From: Colivivens sp963640465 | Lineage (GTDB): Bacteria > Bacteroidota > Bacteroidia > Bacteroidales > Bacteroidaceae | Length of the DNA stretch: 15,280 bases | Assembly: GCA_963640465.1 (NCBI GenBank) | Contig: CAVHYP010000056.1 | Span: forward strand, 1-15,280 | Direction: 5' to 3' | In this document: positions 1 through 5,189 of the stretch, piece by piece | How positions within the stretch are numbered: position 1 is the stretch's first letter | Layout: every line of letters starts with the position of its first letter | Translations under genes and position numbers: made by a program | Notes under the pieces: model-generated | What the model was told of the DNA's origin: nothing | The model's database searches: none | What the model saw: the letters and a program-made list of their open reading frames with translations, nothing else

Positions 1-207
1 CAAACACACGGTAGTGGCCTATCTGAAAATCAATCCGCTACAATATCAATGCGGATAATGAAAAAAGAACTATATCTGTGCTCGCCGAAAGTCGGCGCGC
101 TCAACTAAAAATTACGCTCTGACACAGTTCAGATGACGCCCCCCCTCTTTCGAGTGCAAAATTACCATGTCGGTACGCTGTCTTTTTGCGTAACGATAAT
201 TTTCTTG
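1..207. other. Left-edge intergenic region with a possible truncated gene end
   Basis: This stretch lies downstream of hipA and holds no complete gene. On the plus strand bases 2-58 read KHTVVAYLKINPLQYQCG and then a TAA stop. The phrase VVAYLKIN resembles an internal strand of GNAT acetyltransferases rather than a C-terminus. If it is real, it is a piece of a truncated or frameshifted gene; a second open frame at about 49-123 gives NADNEKRTISVLAESRRAQL. The homology is a guess from memory of the family. A small hairpin with arms CGCCGA and TCGGCG sits at 83-97, but no T-run follows it, so I do not call a terminator. Confidence 0.25.
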
Positions 208-1710
208 CTATTTGTTTTTGCAAAGATAGGTTTGCACCATATTCTTCAGAACATCACTATCCAACTTTCTCACTCCGGACTGTTCGAGTAGAGCGTATTC
301 TGCTTTGTTCTTGCCAATGACATATTTTAGTTCTTTCCCGTTCACATTGGCATACAGATGGAAGTTGCCTTTATAGGTCCGTTCTATATGCACGTTGGAA
401 TAGAGCGTTCCGTCAATCTCAAACTCAATAGCCTCTTGTATGTCGGATGCCATGTTCCATGCTTTGAGGTTTGAGTGAAGTGTAGTCTCCACAGCGTCAA
501 TCCATCGTTCCTTTACGCCCTGTTCTACTGCAAATGTCCGGAATTGAAGAATCGCATCGGCAACCTGCCGGATGATGGCTTCGGCTTTCCTTATTCCATT
601 TTCTTTTGCGATTGCCAGTGCATCCTCTTTACTCTGCCCGGACAGTTTTCCACGCATCATCAGGCAATGATTGGTCTCCGGAAGGAAACCACCCGTATTG
701 AAAATGTAGGTCATGTCGTAGGCAGGGGACAGACGCCAATGTCCCTGCTCGTCCATCAAGAACGAGAAATTCTTGTTGTGGTCATCGGTGTTGTTGGCAA
801 GGATGTTGAACGCCATGCGTCTGAAGACCTCTTCTTGCGTCGGCTCGGGCAGGCGCATCTTGCGGCAAACCATCAGCAGTTGCTCGTAACTGTCGGCTTC
901 TGGATAGATTGCTGCCAGTGTCTGCATGTGCAACTTGCGGTCCTCGCATCTGTCAAAACGACGGGTGATGAAATGCTTTTCACCACTCACCTCAATCAGT
1001 TTGCATGGCATCATGTCTATGCCTGCAGCCAATGCCATTTTGTAGTACGCCATCTCCAGTTCCGCTGAAGAGCGTTCCTTGTCGCCGAACTTCAGTATGT
1101 AGTATTCGTAACCTTTCTGACCGGCTATCTGTCCCGAGCGTATTTCGCCAGTCTCCTCATTGACGGCAATGATTGCCTTGGGTTGCCTGCCGCCTGCCGA
1201 TGTGCCGACAGCAATCAACGATTGCATTGTAAGTGACTCTTCTGGAAGAATCTTCACATTCTCCCGTTCGCGGAATATGCGGTGCGCCAAGTCAGTCAGT
1301 GCTTGAAGTTGCAATACCTCCGTGTGTTTTGCTCCAGATGTTTCCGGCTCAAATTCCAATGCGCCCATTCCTCGCTTGCCAATAAACGAAAGAATGTCAA
1401 GCGGAGTAATCTCGCGGTTGTGGATACCGTTTTCAATTCGCCAACATTCAAACACCTGGTTGCCCCAAGCATCGGGAAGTGAGTCGGCAAGAAATGGCGG
1501 AAGCTTACGGTAAAGTTTAGCCTCCCTGTCGCCCCAAATGGGAATGCGGCTCATTGGCGACTGTATTGAAGCAATGAGCGGAAACGCATCTATCTTGCCG
1601 CGAAGAAACTCTTTACTGTACTCGAAATAACTCAGTCCTCTTTTCGCATCCCAAGACAGTCTGCCGACCTCCTTGCCCCATAACAATATTTTCAGTGCGC
1701 TTGTAATCAT
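208..1710 (-). CDS. hipA: HipA-family serine/threonine kinase toxin
   Basis: This is the toxin kinase of a type II HipBA toxin-antitoxin module. In the family, HipA phosphorylates a translation target (glutamyl-tRNA synthetase in E. coli), slows growth and promotes persistence; the target here is not known. Residues 1-120 match the HipA N-terminal subdomain. VGTSAGGRQPKA (168-179) is the glycine-rich loop, with Ser171 a candidate autophosphorylation site. NNTDDHNKN (306-314) carries the catalytic Asp, and SPAYDM (328-333) the metal-binding Asp332. The HipA core ends near residue 425. About 75 further residues make a beta-rich tail (EFEIDGTLYSNVHIERTYKG and onward), so at 500 residues it is longer than E. 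coli HipA (about 440). The ATG overlaps the upstream hipB stop as ATGA, which suggests coupled translation. The last codons contain a promoter-like TATCTTTG at 221-228. Confidence 0.93.
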   Translation of the reverse strand: MITSALKILLWGKEVGRLSWDAKRGLSYFEYSKEFLRGKIDAFPLIASIQSPMSRIPIWGDREAKLYRKLPPFLADSLPDAWGNQVFECWRIENGIHNREITPLDILSFIGKRGMGALEFEPETSGAKHTEVLQLQALTDLAHRIFRERENVKILPEESLTMQSLIAVGTSAGGRQPKAIIAVNEETGEIRSGQIAGQKGYEYYILKFGDKERSSAELEMAYYKMALAAGIDMMPCKLIEVSGEKHFITRRFDRCEDRKLHMQTLAAIYPEADSYEQLLMVCRKMRLPEPTQEEVFRRMAFNILANNTDDHNKNFSFLMDEQGHWRLSPAYDMTYIFNTGGFLPETNHCLMMRGKLSGQSKEDALAIAKENGIRKAEAIIRQVADAILQFRTFAVEQGVKERWIDAVETTLHSNLKAWNMASDIQEAIEFEIDGTLYSNVHIERTYKGNFHLYANVNGKELKYVIGKNKAEYALLEQSGVRKLDSDVLKNMVQTYLCKNK

Positions 1711-2015
1711 ATGCTTTTGTGCCTGATGCGTTGTACTTTCTTTCCTTTGTTTATAAGATAGGCAGACTCCGGCAGTTCTGGCATCAACTCATCAAGTTGG
1801 TTGATGCACCCAATGGATTTCATCAGCAACAGAAATGTGCCGATAGAAATGTTTGTTGCCTTGCCACTCTCGAACTTGTGGATAGTGTTCACCGTGATGC
1901 CCGACTGCTCTGACACGTCCTTTTGTGTCATTTCAGAGCGAAGTCGATAATCTCTGAACCTTACACCAAGCATCTGCACAAGTTCCGGTATGGAATATTC
2001 ATAATAGTCTGCCAT
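1707..2015 (-). CDS. hipB: HipB-like XRE-family antitoxin
   Basis: This 102-residue protein has a Cro/C1-type helix-turn-helix at about residues 17-70: RLRSEMTQKDVSEQSGI forms the first helices, and VNTIHKFESGKATNI is the recognition helix and following turn. HipB proteins bind HipA, block its kinase activity, and repress their own operon as dimers. The gene is directly upstream of hipA, and the two share the ATGA junction at 1707-1710, the classic antitoxin-first order. The short tail (about 71-102, ending GKKVQRIRHKSI) is basic and may contact DNA or HipA. No strong Shine-Dalgarno precedes the ATG at 2013-2015. Another ATG at 2018-2020 is out of frame. The assignment rests on the HTH and the partner gene; the sequence alone would only support a generic XRE regulator. 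Confidence 0.9.
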   Translation of the reverse strand: MADYYEYSIPELVQMLGVRFRDYRLRSEMTQKDVSEQSGITVNTIHKFESGKATNISIGTFLLLMKSIGCINQLDELMPELPESAYLINKGKKVQRIRHKSI

Positions 2016-2044
2016 AACATCTCGTTCTTAAATAATATTCTGCG

Positions 2045-2095
2045 ATAGGTTAGACGTGTATTTTATTGTTTACTTAACCTATACGATTACTTAAC
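2045..2095 (-). promoter_or_regulatory. Candidate HipB operator in the hipBA leader
   Basis: Two repeat patterns overlap here, between the hipBA -7 element and the hipB start. ATAGGTTA (2045-2052) and TAACCTAT (2075-2082) form a perfect 8-bp inverted repeat with a 22-bp spacer. TTACTTAAC occurs twice in direct orientation at 2070-2078 and 2087-2095, 17 bp apart. HipB-type antitoxins are known to bind paired dyad operators near their own promoter, so autoregulation through these repeats is a reasonable inference. The repeats themselves are plainly visible. Confidence 0.55.
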
Positions 2096-2101
2096 ATGCT
2101 G

Positions 2102-2109
2102 CAAAAATA
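2102..2109 (-). promoter_or_regulatory. Promoter -7 element for hipBA
   Basis: On the minus strand this reads TATTTTTG, matching the Bacteroidetes consensus TAnnTTTG, followed by GCAGC. It is about 90 bases upstream of the hipB start, which puts the candidate operator repeats inside the early leader. A TTTTG at 2134-2138 could be the -33 element, but the 24-bp spacing is slightly long. Confidence 0.5.
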
Positions 2110-2229
2110 CTAAACATTCTTGGATATAAAGAACAAAATGCGAAGAAACTTGTTCATGAAAGTGTTATTTAACACATTTGGGCTAAAATGTGCTGAAGCA
2201 TCACTCGTTTTACTCTAATTCTTTTTCAT
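2110..2229 (-). pseudogene. Decayed start of a small gene (strong RBS, then an early stop)
   Basis: On the minus strand a strong Shine-Dalgarno-like GGAAGGAGAAC directly precedes ATG AAA AAG AAT and then TAG at 2215-2217. Past that stop the frame stays open for 34 codons (beginning SKTSDASAHFSPNVL) to a TAG at 2110-2112. A promoter-like TACCTTTG lies about 34 bases upstream of the ATG. Good initiation signals in front of a four-residue ORF suggest the 5' remnant of a gene lost by point mutation or deletion. It could also be a tiny leader peptide ahead of hipBA. I recognise no family. Confidence 0.3.
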
Positions 2230-2257
2230 GTTCTCCTTCCGTGATTTATAGCAATTC

Positions 2258-2394
2258 TGTTGCAAAGGTACCTACCAGTGGCAGTCCGTTCAAGGTCGGG
2301 GCGTTGCTTTGCCTCGAAATCTCCACACCCTGCGGGGTAGTATTTGGAGGTCAAAACCTTGCATGGACTGCCACTGGTACCTTTTGATGCAACA
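2258..2394. repeat. 137-bp long-armed inverted-repeat (hairpin) element
   Basis: The ends are TGTTGC (2258-2263) and GCAACA (2389-2394), perfect reverse complements. Moving inward, both arms contain the series AAAGGTACC, then AGTGGCAGTCC, then CAAGGT, all complementary, with two short indels (TACC extra in the left arm, ATCA extra in the right). The centre can fold further: CTCCA (2321-2325) pairs with TGGAG around a CCC-TGC-GGG hairpin, and GGGGC can pair with GCCTC. The result is a branched, near-palindromic structure. It has no coding capacity and resembles a MITE or a foldable recombination site. I see no clear target-site duplication. Confidence 0.6.
2263..2270 (-). promoter_or_regulatory. 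Promoter-like -7 element at the left end of the hairpin element
   Basis: The minus strand reads TACCTTTG, a match to TAnnTTTG, pointing out of the hairpin element towards the decayed gene start and hipBA. The mirror position at the right end (2378-2386, plus strand) reads TACCTTTTG, one base too long for the consensus. If functional, it would place hipBA under a second, element-borne promoter. Confidence 0.35.
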
Positions 2395-2516
2395 TAATTA
2401 ATGTCCGCAGTTCAAAACTTACGTGGCGACTAACCACTATATTCAACCAAAATATGTATGAAAAGCGGGCGATGCTCGAATGATTTGAATACATGGCTAG
2501 CCAGGGATTGAACATT

Positions 2517-2601
2517 TAATCGGGTCAAAGATACGGTTTTGTCGAATAATCGGGTCAAATTGGTCTGATTTCATCGTTTTTTGACCTTGTTTTGACCCGA
2601 T
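2517..2601. repeat. Cluster of ATCGGGTCAAA repeats around an orphan promoter
   Basis: TAATCGGGTCAAA occurs twice directly (2517-2529 and 2547-2559, 30 bp apart) and its reverse complement TTTGACCCGAT once at 2591-2601. A partial copy TTTTGACC lies near 2578-2585. On the minus strand TATCTTTG (2526-2533) is a -7 element, and TTTG at 2556-2559 sits 22 bp further up as a possible -33, so one repeat copy covers the start of transcription and another the -33. That layout is typical of an operator, but no intact gene lies immediately downstream. The second and third copies could also pair as an 11-bp stem downstream of the AlkZ-related gene. Confidence 0.5.
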
Positions 2602-2713
2602 AATGATGTTTCGACTGTTCGGAACTGGCGGTTTGCTGTGTTGCCTAAATGACGGCACATGGCTTTGTAACTGTTACTCGTCGGCCTTTGCATCTGTACT
2701 TATGTATACTTTT

Positions 2714-3400
2714 CTACTTGCTTATCAACCGCTCAATTTCCTTGTCGGTGAGATAGGGGAGGATCTTGTGGAAGTGGGCTGTGAGACGTTGATGCGACTC
2801 TTCGGGTGTGCAGTTTGAATGACAGGCTTCGTTGCCGAAGTAGTTTTCGGGGGTGGTGAGCAGCGACCAACCCCAGCCATACTTGTGGCCGTGTCTGTCG
2901 TGGGGATAGACGAAGTCCTCGGTCACTATCCAACTGCCCATCTGCAGACGTGAGACGTGGCTGTCGAATCTGCTACGCATTCTGGGGCCGGTGAAGTCGC
3001 ATGCCTTGCGCAGTTCGCGTGTAATCATACTTCCGTTCATTGAGAGGATGTCGAGGATGGTGGCTTCGATGCTTCCTTCTTCGGGACGGGGATGGATGCT
3101 GCGGCGGTAGTTGCAGAAGTCGGGCCACCACTCGCGAGTGATGAATGTGGCTTTCTGGTCGAAGAACTTTCCGTAGGCACAGCCGCTTTCGCGTATGATG
3201 TCGCCTTTCCATTCCCATAGCTGCCATTCCCAACCACCGTCGGGCAACACCATGTACTGGCATTCCTCGTCGAGCACAGCTTCTGCCGACCATTGCGTGA
3301 TGCCCATGTTGAGCAACGGCAGAAAGCCTATCTTGCTTATGTAGTCCATCAGTTCAGGGCATGAATGTAGTTTCTTGTCAGCCATGTTTTTCTGCGTCAT
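2714..3400 (-). CDS. AlkZ-related (YcaQ/HTH_42-like) protein
   Basis: This 228-residue protein resembles a set of short Bacteroidetes and Firmicutes proteins usually named AlkZ-related. Seen in the sequence: LMDYISKIGFLPLL near the N-terminus, WEWKGDII, then AYGKFFDQKATFITREWWPDF and a tyrosine-arginine pair (NYRR), a helical middle (EATILDILSMNGSMITREL) and a C-terminal YGWGWSLLTTPENYFG. AlkZ/YcaQ enzymes unhook DNA interstrand cross-links with winged-helix domains; this shorter relative lacks an obvious catalytic QxQ or QxD motif, so glycosylase activity is not assured. It is the last gene of an apparent three-gene operon, 39 bp after the gene before it. A second Met five residues in is an alternative start. 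Confidence 0.65.
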   Translation of the reverse strand: MTQKNMADKKLHSCPELMDYISKIGFLPLLNMGITQWSAEAVLDEECQYMVLPDGGWEWQLWEWKGDIIRESGCAYGKFFDQKATFITREWWPDFCNYRRSIHPRPEEGSIEATILDILSMNGSMITRELRKACDFTGPRMRSRFDSHVSRLQMGSWIVTEDFVYPHDRHGHKYGWGWSLLTTPENYFGNEACHSNCTPEESHQRLTAHFHKILPYLTDKEIERLISK

Positions 3401-3439
3401 TGTTGGTGAATCTGTCCTTGGATTGCCATGTGTCGTGTC

Positions 3440-4414
3440 TTATCTTTTCCTCAATACCAGCCAGGGCGCTATGCCGTGGTGTTTGGCTGTACGGTAGGAT
3501 GCTGCTTTGTCTGGATAGTAGGCTGTGCCGTCGGCTGCACGATAGAATCCGCTCTCGATTCCGCCGGTGAGATAGATGGCATCCACATAGCCGTATTCGC
3601 GCAGTGCATCGGCAAAATCCCAGAGGGTTTCGGGGTTCCGGGTCTCGATGATGCATATGCGGTCGTTGGCAGTGCGTGCCAGGGCTTTGCGCTCCACTTT
3701 GCCGTGAAGGTAGAATCGCCTTGGCAGTTCGCCGTTGGATACGAGCATGAACTGGCGGAAGTATGATCCGTCGTGATCGATCATGTGATCTTTCATGTCA
3801 TCGAAGCGTGATATTCCGATGACTATGTTCCCTCCCTTGATGGCACAGTAGCCGAGGCGTGACACATCGCTCTGCTTCTCCTCGCCGTCAATCACCAGCG
3901 AACCGAGGTATTTGCCTGTGGTTGTGTAGTCGGCTGTGCGCACGTACATCATCACGTTGCGGTCGGCTGTGTCGGGTTCCACGAGTGTCATCTCTGCCTT
4001 TACGTTGTGAAGCTCATAGACGTTGATTGCCACTCCGAGCACTGAATCGGTCTTCAGTACCACTTCCGACGGTCCGTCTTTCGGTTTCATTTGGTCGAGT
4101 TTCTTGATGTTGTCTTTCGGTGACACAGATATGCTTACGCCAATGTCGAAATAGTAGTTGTAGGTGCGGATGGCTCCGTAGCAGCCCAGCATCAGAATGA
4201 TGATGGCAACAATCCACAGTATTCGTATGCCCCAGGTCTTCAGCTGGTTGCGTTTCTTTTTCTTGGTGTATGAACTGGTGTCTTCTCCTTCGTCATCACA
4301 CTCAATGGTGATGACGGGTTCTTCAAGTATTTCTTGTGAAGAACTGCATTTGTTGGTGTCCTCAATCGTGAAGATTGGCTTCTCCTGTATGTCGTTGTCG
4401 TCTGTACGTTTCAT
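3440..4414 (-). CDS. Membrane-anchored phosphodiester-glycosidase-like (DUF2233/NAGPA) protein
   Basis: This 324-residue protein has an acidic cytoplasmic N-terminus (1-50) with two similar phrases, KPIFTIED and EPVITIECDDE. A basic patch KKKKR (51-55) and one membrane segment (about 61-82, WGIRILWIVAIIILMLGCYG) follow. The positive charge before the segment predicts the remaining 240 residues are periplasmic. That part fits the phosphodiester glycosidase fold: VERKALART near 240, then NPETLWDFADALREYGYVDA leading into AIYLTGGIESGFYR (279-292), the place where family members carry a conserved DGGGS-like turn. The Asp is replaced by Thr here, so activity is uncertain. It begins 6 bp after the LytTR gene, so the two are cotranscribed. 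The family call is from motif memory. Confidence 0.55.
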   Translation of the reverse strand: MKRTDDNDIQEKPIFTIEDTNKCSSSQEILEEPVITIECDDEGEDTSSYTKKKKRNQLKTWGIRILWIVAIIILMLGCYGAIRTYNYYFDIGVSISVSPKDNIKKLDQMKPKDGPSEVVLKTDSVLGVAINVYELHNVKAEMTLVEPDTADRNVMMYVRTADYTTTGKYLGSLVIDGEEKQSDVSRLGYCAIKGGNIVIGISRFDDMKDHMIDHDGSYFRQFMLVSNGELPRRFYLHGKVERKALARTANDRICIIETRNPETLWDFADALREYGYVDAIYLTGGIESGFYRAADGTAYYPDKAASYRTAKHHGIAPWLVLRKR

Positions 4415-4420
4415 AATCCT

Positions 4421-4771
4421 TTACTTTTCTTGTTCCAAAACGGTTTTCAACTCTTTGAGTGCCTCTCTCGAAGCCTTCAGCTTGAAGTCCTGCATCATGC
4501 GGTGGTCCATGAGTTTTAGCACTTGGCTGGTGATGTTGATGGCATACACAAAGTTTTTGTTCACAATAAGGCTTTTGCCTACGCGTGCAAAGAAATTGTA
4601 TTTCAGTTTGCCCAGAGATTCCACGAAGTAGTGCAGTTGGAATGTCATCGTCACCACTTCGCCGTTGAAGAGGTGCACGTCGCAGTAGTTGCCGGAAGCC
4701 TCGATGTAGGCAATGTCTTCCGTCGGAACTATGAACAGTCCCACTGATGTGGATATTTTCAGTTTTTCCAT
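4421..4771 (-). CDS. Stand-alone LytTR DNA-binding regulator
   Basis: This is a 116-residue protein that is almost entirely a LytTR domain, with no receiver domain. Typical landmarks are LFIVPTEDIAYIEASGNYCDVHLFNG, the middle FFARVGKSLIVNKNFVYAI, and a C-terminal stretch FKLKASREALKEL. LytTR domains bind DNA through beta-strand-loop contacts. Stand-alone members are often paired with a membrane partner that controls them, which would fit the transmembrane protein encoded 6 bp downstream. I chose the ATG at 4769-4771 because the domain starts there; a longer reading would need a TTG at 4808-4810 and adds only 13 non-conserved residues. A promoter at 4938-4945 leaves an A-rich leader of roughly 160 bases. 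Confidence 0.85.
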   Translation of the reverse strand: MEKLKISTSVGLFIVPTEDIAYIEASGNYCDVHLFNGEVVTMTFQLHYFVESLGKLKYNFFARVGKSLIVNKNFVYAINITSQVLKLMDHRMMQDFKLKASREALKELKTVLEQEK

Positions 4772-4937
4772 TGGATATTGTAGTAAATCATGTCTGGTCC
4801 TTGTTTTCAAGGGTCTTTACATATAAACGTAAGATCGCCAATTTTGTTTCGTTGTCACTGTATTTTTTCGTCTTCCCCCTTGTTTATTTGCATTGTTTAT
4901 TCTTGACTTTGTTCTTTTTGTTTTTTGTTTGACGATG

Positions 4938-4945
4938 CAAAGTTA
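4938..4945 (-). promoter_or_regulatory. Promoter -7 element for the LytTR operon
   Basis: The minus strand reads TAACTTTGCATC, an exact match to TAnnTTTG. It points towards the LytTR gene, and no other -7 match lies closer. No convincing -33 TTG is seen at the usual spacing, which may mean an activator is needed. Confidence 0.6.
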
Positions 4946-5120
4946 TGGCAAAGAATTTACACTGACGAAGATTTGTCGGCGGCTTGTATGAAATGGTGGG
5001 GAGGATGTATGAACTGAAATGCGAAGCTCCGGCATTGGCAATTTATGGAACCAACTTGAAAAGCCCAGTTGCCGCAATGGAAAATTCTGATGTCCGTCGG
5101 CAAAAACACTTGTATGATTG

Positions 5121-5150
5121 TTGCTGTCTCTGAATTCTTTAGTAACTTTG
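5121..5150 (+). promoter_or_regulatory. Promoter for the GH2 gene
   Basis: TTG at 5121-5123 and TAACTTTG at 5143-5150 are 19 bp apart, a full Bacteroidetes -33/-7 promoter. Transcription would start near 5157, about 33 bases before the chosen start codon. Confidence 0.75.
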
Positions 5151-5189
5151 CACCTGTCCCATGCTTACGATTGTTGCAGGGACTAAAAC

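Larger units (their letters stand above)
4772..5189. other. Divergent intergenic region between the LytTR operon and the GH2 gene
   Basis: No gene is visible. The left half is the leader of the LytTR operon, strongly A-rich on the transcribed strand (4840-4930), which is common in Bacteroidetes where initiation does not depend on a Shine-Dalgarno. A small perfect hairpin CCTTG-AAAA-CAAGG (minus strand, 4799-4812) lies about 30 bases before the LytTR ATG and could modulate its translation. The leader also has a 12-codon minus-strand ORF (MQINKGEDEKIQ). The right half (4946-5120) holds short imperfect dyads such as CAACT/AGTTG near 5063-5082, but nothing I can assign. Confidence 0.5.

Noticed and set aside
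83..97. Hairpin CGCCGA-AAG-TCGGCG as a transcription terminator
   Set aside because: No T-run follows on either strand close to the stem.
475..1068. A 197-codon plus-strand frame inside hipA
   Set aside because: It is a shadow of the hipA reading frame, which has full kinase motifs.
4772..4810. N-terminal extension of the LytTR protein from a TTG start
   Set aside because: The 13 added residues are not part of the LytTR domain, the start would be TTG, and a good ATG lies at the domain boundary.
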